Of a stretch of DNA of 64,000 nucleotides, positions 22,791 to 35,484 are shown piece after piece. Made by a program: the position numbers and the translations under genes. The stretch's first letter is position 1. Each line of letters begins with the position of its first letter. Source of the DNA: Megalobrama amblycephala (Eukaryota; Chordata; Actinopteri; Cypriniformes; Xenocyprididae). The stretch lies in contig NC_063052.1 of the NCBI RefSeq assembly GCF_018812025.1, positions 25,619,226 through 25,683,225 of the forward strand. The letters run 5' to 3'. Under the pieces are notes generated by a model. It was not told the DNA's origin. It was given only the letters and a program-made list of their open reading frames with translations, and did no database searches.

Positions 22791-25700
22791 TTAATAACAT
22801 CCTAACTTACAGACGTTATTGTTGAGCCACACTTGTTTGTGACACCAGCCTATCAAACGCATCCCGAGATCCAGATCGATCCGGTGCGGGTGTCTGCTTC
22901 TATCCCATTATCAAAGCGCTCTTACTGTACCAGACTATTGGGGATTACGTTTAGAGACCATAGACTAGATAGAAAGAACCTCACCGGCACCCCTGGCCTC
23001 TTCAGAGACACTTGGTGGGGGACAAAAACTTGCTTTTGTTCCCTTGGACAAAAATTAATTACTATTTTAATAACACAGCCAGACTTGCTGAAAATCGGCT
23101 TAGAGAAATGGTGATGTAATGATTGCTGGAGAGGAGTTTTGTAAGGGGCATTTGGGGGCTGCCTTGAGGGCCCTCCAAAATCTCTATTTGCCACATTGAA
23201 AAAGTGCACAAATCAAAGTGATCTGCAGGAAAATGAAACCCACACAGTAGGTTTGAGAAACCCCGGCTCATTGAGTGAATTCCTGTGTGTCGTTGTGACA
23301 TCTGCACGCAGTGTGTGCTTCCTTTACGTCTCGCATGGACTCGCGCACTTCAGATTGCGCAGCTGAAAGAAATCAAGTGTGTTGAAATTTCACAAATGCA
23401 AATAAATTTTCAGTTTATCCCCATTTGAAGCACTTGGGGTTCGTGCTGGCCCGCCGAGTCTGCCGAGAACAAGAGGGAAAGTGATAAGCTCGTTTTTGAT
23501 GAGCAACATTTCAATTTGCATGTGAACACACACGAATGGTGTTCTCTCTCTCTTTTTCCCTCCCTCGCTCACTCACTCGCTCTCTATTTTCTCTCCCACT
23601 CTCTCTCTTCCTGCCCCTTTCCCCTGACCGTGATTAATACACACATGTTGTACAAAGGGCTCCTTGTTAGCTTAATGGCAAGGCCTAAATGGAGACTTAT
23701 ATTTCCAGGATTATATCTGTATTCAATTGCAAATGATTTTTTGGGGGGACTTTTAATACCCTGCTCTCTTGTCTATGAATAATAGTATCATTTAAATGTA
23801 GCAGACACCTGGTGCAGGGAGGGGGGAGCTCAAGGCACCGAGTCTGGCTGGGCACTACTGCCAACTTCCCTCTTTCCCAGCCTTGCCTTATCCCCAACGA
23901 CCAGCCTCCGATTTCACTCGCTTACCTTCAAATGCCATGCACTTGAAACTTTATTCTCCCTTCGGTAAAAAACTCTGGCGCTCCTGAAAGGGAGAGAGGG
24001 ATGTAAAAAAAAAAAAAAAAGCTGAAGAGATTTAAGAGAGGGAGGAAAGAAATTCTTATCAATCTTTTCTTAGATTTGGGGAAAAGTCATCTGAAGGAGC
24101 CGTGTAACATTTCAAGGGACCCTTCCAATTAAATACTTAAAAAAAAAAAAAAAGAGGTACAATAACAGAAGCCTATCCTATACTCAACGGAGACATTAAT
24201 GCTCTTTTGTTGATTTATTGTACATTACCTTCTGAGGCAGAAGAGAAACAGGGGGTACTTTAGACGGGGGGGCCATTTGTATGCACCCCGCGTCCGTCCC
24301 GCGCACAATCCGGCCTGTATTGCGTTTTGCAAATTTATACCAGGATGTTGGTTTAGAGTGTTTCCCTGGAAAAAAAGGAAAGTTTTTCAAGTAAGTGTCT
24401 GCTTTCATGAGCACAAGTGACTGAAGCTTACAAACAAAGCTTTGTTTCAAAACTCACAGATGTATGGCCGGAGCATGCTTTTGTCCTCCAACCCTGAGAT
24501 GTTTTTTTTTTTTTTTTTTTTTTTTTTTTGTTGTAGATTTTCTGTACGGGGAGAACACAGACAAAAAAAATACTGGTGAGCACAGATATTAGCCTAAGCT
24601 TTCCCAGGGTTATATTTTCCCCAAAGAGGCTTGTTCGTAGTTTTCGAGGGGTGAACACTTTTTCTTGTTCTCAGCACTTTAGCTAACGGGAAATAATTTA
24701 AATAACTATTGTTCCTTATTTGTGAGGTGCTTTAGATCTGCTAAATGAATAAATGTACATTTTTATATTAAACATATAAAACTGTAAAACAATTTACAGT
24801 CTCAGGGAATTTTATTCTGGCAAACATTTATAAAGTTTGTGCATTAAAAAATGTGCTAAATTAAAGCATAACAGAAAATTTTAAAAACAGTATCTAAGTG
24901 TCTTTTGGAAAGACCTGCCAAATATCATTTTTTTTTAAACGGTGGCTAATATCAACACCTCACATTCACATTCTTTCTTCCTCAAAAGTTTTGTCGGAGT
25001 CCGTTAGCTGCTAAGCAAACAGCATGTGTTGGGACTCGGCTTGCCAACGCTTCTTTTGTTGTGTCTAGACTACAGGAAATGCAAAATTGCATTTGTTTAC
25101 AACCGTTAGGAAGTCAAAGCCAAGGCAACAATTAAAGAGCTGCTCCCAGGAAAAAAGGCTTGAACACGGAGCACAGATTTTCTTAAGAAAGGGCGAGAAA
25201 AAACACAGGAATATACGAAGAGGGACTGCCTCATAAAAACATCTGTAAATCTTATCGCACTGAGCTTCATTGTTCTTATTCACCGTCCTGACATTTGCTC
25301 CTGAAGCTTGTAAGTGCTGCTGTTTTCAGATCTAATCTTGAATCAGTCATTCTCTCAGCTTTCTTAATGAGTCACATAAGGATGTGAGGGGAGGAAGTCG
25401 ATCCCTAACCAGAAATTTCAGGTTACCACAGTAGTAGCCTTCACTTCAATTTTTTCTATTTTAAGAATGTTCTTCCGCGATGTGCGGATTACGGCCTGTC
25501 ATCTATACACCACTGCCTGCTTCCATTTGTTTGTTTAAGTTCCCTGACCATGTCTCACATATGGGACTTTACGTTTTTCACCCTTTGGGAAAATAACAGT
25601 GAATGACGGTGGCCTTGTTCTGTGTTAACGGAGCAGTGAGATATGTGTCTTCTCTATGCCATGAGAATTAGTTGATATGACTGAGCTTCACCAATTCAAT

Positions 25701-26000
25701 GACCAGACAGACAGCAAACACTACACTGTTGACTGACTGTGTCTACGTACTTTACACTGTCTGGTTATTCTGCTTAGTAACAAAGTTTTATTTTAATTGT
25801 CAAGGCTGCTGAAAAAAAAAAACAACTACAGTAACCTCAAAAATTAATTGGCAACTTCAAGGAATTAGTAACAAAATATCAAACCAAGTAGCAAGAAATG
25901 ATGCCAGACATTTTCTCAGAACTAACTTCACTTTTCTATTCAAGTTCTGCAATGACTTTTAAATAACTGGTCTCAAGATCATTTTTAGTGGATGTATGTA
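22791..26000. other. Gene-free stretch with possible regulatory blocks
   Basis: No gene is supported. About 23330-23940 is repeat-poor except for a CT-rich run (23531-23605). It carries two perfect octamer motifs, ATGCAAAT at 23396-23403 and its complement at 23514-23521. About 25000-25660 is also of higher complexity. A/T homopolymers lie near 24005, 24140 and 24500-24529. Confidence 0.35.
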
Positions 26001-29000
26001 AGTCAGTTCCTCTCAAGTTCACAAAGGTGTCCTAGCAGAGTAACCACAGGTAGTTCATCACATTAACGTTGAATAATTTACTATATAATTATTTTCTAAT
26101 TTAAAATCAAAAATCTTTAAAAAATATTGTGAAATGCTTTGATTGAAAAGTGTATTTTTAGTCTATTTTTAGTTGTGGCTTACTGTAAGTCCAAATACCC
26201 TTTTGGGCTACACTATATATAAAGCAAATAATAACAATAATTATAATATTTATTATTATTATGGTATTTCTATAATACAAATGTATCATCAGATTGTACA
26301 TGCACAATGTAAATCAAGAATTTGGAGAGGACATGATCTGAAATTATCTTGTGTTTTGGAGTCTCGGACATTTTTATATAGAATTGGTTCACATGCCCAA
26401 ATTAGTTAAAATGTGTGAAATTCTTTTTGGGGCAAATTTTTTTTTTATCATTTCTGAGGCCAAGCTATAGTCTTATTCAGTGCGTTCAGAGAAAGCTTTG
26501 CCTCCGTTTACATAATAGTGTACAGAGAGGAAAACAGGAAGTGCCCCGAGTGACCTATAACAGCTGATTTAAAGCTATTTTTATCTACTTTCAAACAAAG
26601 GCTTCAGACCATAGGTTTATCAGATCTCAAAGTGTGATATATGTAAGATGTATTCCTTACACTGAAAGTATTTCAAGAACTTCCAAGACAAGAGCATCTC
26701 ATAAGCTATATTGAGGTAATCTCAGGTCCTCTTCCATCAGGGACATGTATGGTGACTTCTCTGCGGTTTGCCTCAAGCGTCTGTTTAAGACATGGAGAGG
26801 AAGTCACTATTTCGGAGAGTTTACACAGATGGAGCCCACTCTTCAGTCAACACTCACATAAAATTCGAGCAAAGACTTGTTTTTTCTTTTCATTTCAGTG
26901 TACACAGATGCTTATGGCGACATAGAGGTGCCACAGTTTGTTATGAACAAGCAAACGCGCATGATAAAATACCACGGATGATTATTATTTTCATATAAAG
27001 ACACCTTAAATCATAACAACAGATCTTGAATAATCATTCAAATCAGTTTTTCTGTGTGACCGTATTTGTGACAGGATAGTTGTTTAATAACCAGTTTAGA
27101 TCTCGTTACAGCAATCAGACAGCTCTTTTACTGTACTGTTTAGGTCAGTGTGACTTTTGTTATTCATTCTGCCATTAAATTAAAGTTAGACTTTGCCTTT
27201 CTGTTGCTTAAATGAGCGCCTCTTGGTTTACTGAACTTTTGTCTGTGGTTTTACAGCAAAATGCTGGGAGACTAAGAGGTGACTCATAAACCAGGCACAC
27301 ACGTCCGCTAGTCACTGTCTGTTTACTTCTGACAGCTCTTTACAATCGTTAACTGTAAATGTCACATGCATCTGTGATCTAAGGCCAGTGGCATGCAAGA
27401 GATTGTGCCATTAATTTCTTTTACTTTGTCAAGACAGCAACAATCATGGCCCCGAGCACCTTTAGTTTATGCATTCAGAGGACTATTCAATGGCAACAGG
27501 CTTAAGTCAAAGCCACTAGATGATGGATGATCATGCTAACCTGGTTTTGCATCTCTCTCAGCATGTTCAGGGAAACAGCTTCCTAATCGTTATCTTGTCC
27601 CCAGCCTCCAACTGAGAGAGTAATTTTGGACATGGAAGGTTAGATGTCCTCCCATATGCTCCTTTATTGAGCTGTCAGTGAAGTCTGACTTACAGTTTTG
27701 TCACAGTGTCTATTTAATGATAGAATACATCCAAACTCAGCATAAAACATGCCACACTTAACATAGGGCCTAACCGTGTTACAATTTGTAATTTCCACAT
27801 TGTTCATTTTATTGCTAATATAACCAATCTTATATGGGCCAGTGATGCAAATTATTTTGTCTGGATCTATAAAATTAACAAATTTCACACATACACCAAT
27901 CGAATGACTTGAATACATCTCTTCTATGATTAACAAAATGTTTTAAATATCCTGAACTAAATGTTATTTTTATATTTTGTTTATATATTATATAATATTA
28001 TATATTATATTTGTTTATATATTATATAAAGTAAAAACAAATGGTGTAGTGTAGGTGGTGTACCTGGCAGATTTGATTTAAAAAAAAGAAGTCTTATAAA
28101 AAAAAAAAAAACTTGGCATAAAGAGTTTAAAATTAGGTCTATTTTATATATTAAAAAAAAGGTAGTGAAGCATTTTTGTTTTAAAGTATTATATTTAAAA
28201 CACTTCTATCTGCCGGTTCAAAATCAGTGTAGTGTAATCAACATGCAGGAAGCCATTTTGTTGTCATGTGACAAGAAAACAACAAACTTTTACTCGTAAT
28301 TGTTTTCTATGTCACAGACGCTGTAGACCCTTATAACTGTTTCAAAGTCAGTAAGTTTTTAAATATATATTGTTTTTTAAATGATACAATATATGTACAT
28401 ATGATGTAAAAAATATATATAAATTTTATCTTGACAGTATGTTTGAAAACCTTTTAAAACCAAATTCTCATGTTTATAAATATTTTATGTGTATAATATA
28501 TTTTATTTTATTACTTTTTACATAATGTTTAACCACAATTAAATAAAATAGTAGTAAATATATAAATATATATATATTTATATATAAATTTGCCAAATTG
28601 TATTTATAATTCGATTTTTTAAATATTTCTCAGTTTCATCATCTCTGACATCTTTATTAGCCATACATTTAATATGTGTTAAGGTAAAGTGGCTGAATGA
28701 ACTTCAGTCTTAACACTGAGAAGACATATGCAGTGTTTTACTTTTCTAATATTCCCCATCAGGACCATCAGTCTACATTTCATTATTTCACATTGATCTA
28801 CCGACTAACGCACAGATATTGTATTTGTATAAAATACACCCTATAGTATATTTCAAAGCCCACAGACTGTCCATCTCTAGCATTAGTTTTACCCTTGGAT
28901 TAGATTTCACACTCTATGTCAGAAGATACTTCCTGTGAAGCGTTCAGAGAATCTGAGCTGATGGAGATTAAACTCATTTGTTACATGCTTTTCCTCTATA

Positions 29001-31440
29001 GCATGCCAATAAATGCTAATAGCAGGGTCTGTTCTTTTTCAGGTCATAAATGTAAGTGAATTACTTTGCGCCTAAAGTCTTCCCTCTGCCATCTCAGACT
29101 GCACACACTCACAGCCAGTAATTAACTACTGTTTTTACTGGCTTTACTCTTGTTTTTGCTCGTTATTCCCTCGAGAACATAGAATACATAATATCCTGTT
29201 TGTGCCTAAAATTTGCTGTCTTTCATAAAAATAGTCGGTTGTCATGGTGACTCGTGTTAACAGAACTGAAACATCTTCTTGCACGGTTGTTTACAAAGCA
29301 AAAACTTTGTGTACGTATTCAGCGAAGCGCTTTTGCAGAAGTGTTTGTAAATGACCGTAAGTACAGGGGTGAAATCTCATGATGCGGTTTCAAATCAAGG
29401 CACACAAAGCAGCGCAAGTATACTGATGTCCATGCTACTTTGTTGCGTATATATAGAAAATCAGGGTTTTTTTGTTTTTGTGGACAGTCGGATACAAGAC
29501 TGTACCACGGTGCCGCCTATAGGGACCCGTATCTCTCGGCTAAAAACGTTTATTTCGCCTTAGATGTATCAGGTCCAACTGGCCCCACAATAGACCCTGA
29601 CTCACCCCTCATACATTGAGATTCAGTTTCTTTTCCCAGCTCAAGTCTCTCCTGCTAGTGTCAATCACAGGCTTTATTGGTGGAAGCAGACCTGACACCC
29701 CGGACCTCATGTGAAACCATGGTCGACAGGAGGCAATAAGCCGGAGAATAGCAGCCATCTCAAAGTAGTCCTCCATTTAGCAAGTGCTTTTTTTGCTCTC
29801 TTTGCTCCAGTCCTGCATTAAAGATAGAGAAGAGAAATCAATAGAGGTTCACAGCATTAGATAAAAGTCGCGGACTTGAGAAGCAGCCGCGTTAGATGTG
29901 GTAAATTAAACCAATCAGAAATTTCCAGAGGCCCTCGGCACATAGAACAGTGCTATCTCACATCTGTCCATCTCACTGCCCCGTCTCTGCTTTGTTTGTT
30001 CTTCATGTAGTTTCGCCCTGACACTTCATTTGTTGATCTATCTGTGATGATGTGCTTTATACTCAGAGTCAAACCCTCTTCATCGTGTTTAGAGTAGGGA
30101 AAGATGTTTTTTAGCTCTGGGATATGTTCTTGGTTAAAAGATTGCATTCGGGGCTAAAAGGAACAGAGAAATAGTATGGACCATGATAAGATTCTAAACA
30201 TGATCCTGTTTTAATGGACAGAAAAATGATAAATCTCAACAAACACACAGACTTGGACAGAATTCTTCCTTTTATCAGCAGAATACAACTCTTGAATTCT
30301 ATGCTTGAACAAAAACAGCATTTTCTGCACCAACTGAAATTAAAAGCTCATAAATGTTTGTGAAGCTATAATCTGTGATTACCAGGTGATGTAGAGTATA
30401 GAAAAAGCTATATCTGTGATAATTAGTTCATTTAAATCTGGCTTTTCTTATTCGTATGAAAGCAGATGGGGGGATGTGAAGAAAAACAGCACGAAAAATA
30501 AAACAAAAACACAATTAACAACTGCACAGGCAAAAATTCCCTGTGGGAACAAACATTAAGGGTTTCATATGCAGAATTTTAAATATTTTGTCCTTCTAGG
30601 CGCTCGTCTTCATCTGATCATTTTGTTTCGTTTTGAAAAGCCTGTTCCTAATCCTACATGGCATGGATAACAGAAAAGCCGGGATAACAGCAGCCGTTTT
30701 AAAGACTTCCCTTGGGGGTGGATTTTGACAATTCCCACCACTTTGTAATTTTATTGATAATGAAGAGGATGGCGAGGAAGGGACTTTTGATTTTTGCCAG
30801 AAAAGCTAGTTAAGGACAATCAATAGTACATCATTGGGAGAGTTTTGTGATAAAAGCCCTCGGTTACCCTGGCAATCCATCACTTGGCCATACAGATAGG
30901 TCAAACGAAATTATATTGCGCTTATCTCTCTACACCAGAAGAGTAACAGAGACGCCGATCAATAGGCTTATATATTGTTCTACTTGTGTTGTAATGGAAA
31001 TGATGTATCGCTGATTTAGAGCCCTTTGGCCGCTATACACCAGCGATACTGGTCAGATGTGAATGTTGTCTGATCCCATGAGAGCAGCTCAATATCATGA
31101 TAGACACATAACTGAAGTTTACTGTGTTAAATTTATATGGTGCTACATCACAGATCATAAAATAAGTGGCATATCCTATTTTTGTGTTCATTTTAAATTC
31201 AGTATCATAACAGATGTGAAGTTATGAGAAATGTTAACAGGAAAAAGAGCAGGTTGAATAGGGGTCCATCGTTCTGTGATATCCTAGTGGTCGCCTAATG
31301 CAATAAGCACAGAACAGCCCTTCTGCAATTCTCTGCAGGACTTCTGCTGGGTTTTACACGCACATTTGCTGCACAATATCAGCGAACTGGTTTCAGCTCA
31401 GCTTCTATCAAGACATCCACCTTATGGGACTCTGGAAGAA
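26001..31440. other. Gene desert upstream of sall3
   Basis: No coding exon is supported. AT-rich, low-complexity parts (26220-26290, 27960-28660) alternate with repeat-poor, GC-balanced blocks at about 27330-27660, 29360-29960 and 30600-31040. The blocks have no coding signature. Their position 1-5 kb upstream of a developmental regulator makes enhancers the natural guess, unproven here. Confidence 0.35.
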
Positions 31441-32459
31441 AGGGCATAGTTTTGAATTGGATGAGCTATGGAGGATGCGTCCTCGGCATGAGTGAGGAGC
31501 AGACGGACCGACAGAGAACAAAAACGAACAGTTTATTGTTAACATACTTAATAAACAATCTGCGAATCATTCGGCTGAGTTCTCGACGTCCCTCAGTAAC
31601 TTTCGGGATTTTTCGCGCTCGTTCTGTGTAGCTTCGTCTCGCGAAACCGAATTGTTTTGTTTTTTCCCCTAATACAAAAACTTAAAAAAACTAAAACTTT
31701 AAACTGTTTTTGTGGTATACTTGTGGTAAGTAAATGTATAGAAAGCCATAAATTATGGCAGTAACTTATGTTTTGCGACGTACCGTCCCATACAGATCCT
31801 AACGGAAAGCGCTGGAGCAGCCTACTGTTGCTATGGTGACCTCCTCAGGCGAACGCGACATTTGCGAGTGTGTGCTGTTGTGCTCTCGGACTAACTTGTA
31901 ATCTAACTTTTGTGGTTAATGAAACATTGTTTGAAAAAATATATACATTTAAAAGCCCTCAACATTTTGTTTTGACGTTGACAATGGGGGTTTAAACTTT
32001 AATTACACTCCCAAAGAGAGCCCCTCAAATAACAACCAACCATTAACCGAATAAATGCTTTATTAGGCTAGGTGTATATTCGCCTGTCAGAAAAAACTTT
32101 TCTCGTATGGATATAAAAATTAAACAACTTATCTGAAGGAGGGATATGCTTAAACTAGAATCAATACACTTTGAAAGAGCCTGTTTGAGAGGTGCTTGAT
32201 GTTATTCGTACTGTCATTTATTTGAAAAGAAGGCGTGTGAGCGTGACAAGACTGGTTTTTCGTACTTACGGTGATGTTTAACAAACTACGGATGGACTTT
32301 ACGCCATGTGAAGTGCCAGCAGAGCTGTAGACGCACTTGTTTGCGTCCAGTTTGTGGTCCTACGTGAACAGAGAGCAAAAGGGGGAAAGTGAGGAAGTGA
32401 AACGGGCTAATTACTCAGTCCATCCCTCATTTCCATATCCAGAGAGAGTGTCTACTGGC
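31441..32459. other. Proximal upstream region of sall3, CpG-richer
   Basis: CpG dinucleotides become frequent at about 31480-31880, unlike the surrounding AT-rich DNA. A near-consensus RFX X-box (GTTGCTATGGTGAC) lies at 31827-31840. No TATA box or open frame points to another gene. It is likely part of the sall3 promoter or a proximal enhancer. Confidence 0.35.
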
Positions 32460-32643
32460 GCGCGGCCAATCCCTCATGCAGCGCAACGTAATACATGACC
32501 CTCTATCATTATAACGCCGACATGCGCAATCTGCACAACGGTAACAACATCTAATATCTCTTATTCACTGACCCCGGGACTGTACGGGACTGCCTGCGTC
32601 CGATGTTTCTGCAGATCGGAGCGCCGACGCGAAGCGCAGAGAC
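32460..32643 (+). promoter_or_regulatory. sall3: sall3 core promoter / 5'UTR region
   Basis: A CCAAT box (32466-32470) sits in a GC- and CpG-rich stretch ending at the sall3 start codon. I cannot place the transcription start. An out-of-frame upstream ATG at 32603 lies in a weak context (C at -3) and its frame overlaps the sall3 start, so it may lower translation if included in the mRNA. Confidence 0.4.
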
Positions 32644-32725
32644 ATGTCCCGAAGAAAGCAAGCGAAACCTCAGCATCTCAGATCGGACGAAGAAGGAACT
32701 CAGTCGGACAAAAGTCCGGATAACG
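32644..32725 (+). CDS. sall3: sall3 coding exon 1
   Basis: The start codon has G at -3 and opens the exact SALL repressor motif. There are 27 full codons plus one base before the donor G|GTATGT. The acidic tail of the exon ([14 protein letters not shown]) follows the motif. It joins exon 2 in phase 1. Confidence 0.93.
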
Positions 32726-35411
32726 GTATGTGAATTGAAATGCGAGTCTTTTATTTGGCTCTTTAGAGACAAGTTTCTTTTGTCAGAATTTCGCTATGTT
32801 TTATTGTTAATTTTGAGTAGTGCTGAAGATACGCTATAGAACATGGACATATGGACACTTTGAACACAGAGAATCGGAGAATATAAAAAGAACTTCATTT
32901 AGCAGCATGTAAGTTTACACGATGTTTCAGTTCAGTTTAATTAGACTAACAGTTAGATGGAACTCGAGACAAAGTTTTACACCCTTAAAAATAACGTTTT
33001 TCGATGGTTGTTAGGTTCAACAAAGAGTCATTTTAAATGGTTATTCTTTGGATATAGGCTAGCTAGCCTATATAAAAAGTTCTTACTGTTAGTTTTCTAT
33101 GTTATTTAAAGCAGCGGTGCATAGATGTTCTCTAAAGAAATAAAAAGTTACTTGTGGAGGTTGTCCTATGACATGATTGTAAAATTCTATTCGAACCTTT
33201 ATTTTTAATAGTGTATCATAAATACAAGTTAAGTGTGTTTATATACCTAACCTACTTGAAACCTACAAATATGTGCTGTTGGAAATTTCGTGTCAAACGT
33301 TGATTATGTGTCATTTGACAAAAATGCCGAACACTTTTCTCCCCCCCCCTAAATAATGCAGTCGTAATTTCTAGAGTCTTTTCAGTCTTCTAGCTGCTAA
33401 CTAACAATTTCTGTTAAATTCACCTGAGATAATTCAACATTTATGAACATAAAATGTTCTCATTATTTGCGATTTAATTTGCTTAATTAGGAACTGTTCA
33501 CGTACAAGCCCTATATTTATTTATTTTTGTAGACTTTCAAAAAATACTTTGATTTAACATGATTTAAAATGAATTATTAATTATAATCAGTAACGGTAGA
33601 TTAGAGCTGTGCATCTGTTGGTGCTTTTGATAAAGCACCAAAATAAAAGATCTGCAAAACATACAAAAGTGTCCAAGACCCAAACAAAACCTTCAACATT
33701 CGTCTGTTTGCGTGAGAATAATTCCTTTTGTCATGGTAATGAAGTTACTTATGAAAAAGCCTCACACTTGGTTTGGTGTCGAAGTTGTGTTTTCATTTAA
33801 ATGGCGTTAAAGTATTTACTGCAACACAAAGATCGAACTAAAAGAACTGAATCAGAGTATGGGTTGAAAACACACTGAAAGACGTTTATTGTTCTTCAGA
33901 TCAGTTTTAATCAGATGAATCCATTATAATCAGGCCTGATCTGTTAGAAGAGTAAAGAATTTGAGGGAAAACCTGTCTGATGCAACAATATTGATTGTAG
34001 AAATAATTAACATAATGTTTAAATCTTGATCATTTAGTCTACATATACATGTTTAAACTGTGGGTTAGTTTGTTTATTTATTATTTATTTTTTTAACCAG
34101 TTAATCAAATAAATTGACTGCTTTAGTCAATAAGCAAATAATTGCACATTACAGTTTTTTTTTTTTACTTTGAACAAATTTAATTTTTTCATAGCATAAA
34201 ACATCTGTTGTATGTATTCTGAAATGTATTAAAATTAATGTACAGTAAGTGCAGAAATTTCAGAACAAGCTCAAACACATTGGGCATTTTAATACATTTT
34301 TCCAAAAAATATTATTAACAAACTTAAGTAACTTATGGCCTACTTACACCATCTTAAGTTAGTTAAAAGGCTAATTGGCATACACAATTGTCCTTATTTC
34401 TACTTTTATATTAAATTGTTATATTTTAAATTAATTTTAAAATAAAAAATAAATCATGATGATTGGACTTTAGAGTGTTATCCATATGCAATAGATACTT
34501 AGTTTTTGTTTTCTCTCATTTTGTCGACGCCAACACAATTGACTTTCGTGTTTGCCCTTGTACATCTTTCAGTTCGCCATTCATCAGGCCTCTACAGTAA
34601 CGATTGTCTAATAGCATTTTAGCTTTCTTCTTTTAGGGTCTGAGAAATTTATTCCAAGACTCTTATGTCGTAACCTTTGTCTGTCTCATGTCGAAATGAT
34701 CCAGCTAGCTAACAAAACCACGGTTACCAGCTGAGCACCCTAGGAATCTCCTAAGTTTTTCTTCTTTGTAGAGGTTGATGCAGGAGGGCCCCACAGAATG
34801 CTTTTTTTCTGATTGCCTTTTTTTTTTTTTTAATTTGATATATCATGTCATGAGCACAGTTTTGTCCATCTTTTCACTGTGGATTCACCATAGTATTTAA
34901 AAAAAAAAAAAAATCTATTTGGACCAAATAGTGAATGCTAATATCTATGTGGACTAGAGTATGAACATTTTAAGATGATTTGTAGCACGGCTACAAGTTA
35001 ATTGGTCGCCTTACTAGATCAGTTTCAGTTAGCTCTCACCTTTCGGTGTTAAGAGTTTTCCAGACCACCCACACAGTTACTGGAATTAGATGAGCAAATG
35101 ACCCACATTGTAACTCCTCTGAGGAAGGCTCACAAAAACTGAGAAGATACACAACAACACCTGACCACAAAATTATTTCAGATATTTTGTCATCCTCACT
35201 CCACTCATTTCTCTTTCTCGCTGTCACTTTTTCAGATTTCTTTATACAATAATATTCTTAAACGCTTAAGTCATAAACATTCAATGTGGCTACATCAAGA
35301 GGGGGAATCAAATACACTCATACATTCTTTCATCTTCTTTTACTACAAAATTTTTGTAAAACAATTGATAAAAAAGATAAATAGAAAAAGAAGAAAAGAA
35401 AAAAGAAAACA

Positions 35412-35484
<73 letters not shown>

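Noticed and set aside
28000..28620. AT-rich palindromic runs as an origin or scaffold attachment site
   Set aside because: Low-complexity AT sequence of this sort is common in fish intergenic DNA and nothing specific supports a function.
29020..29060. Micro-exon between TTTTTCAG and GTAAGTG
   Set aside because: Only nine bases lie between the sites, with no partner exon or coding context. Chance occurrence is likely.
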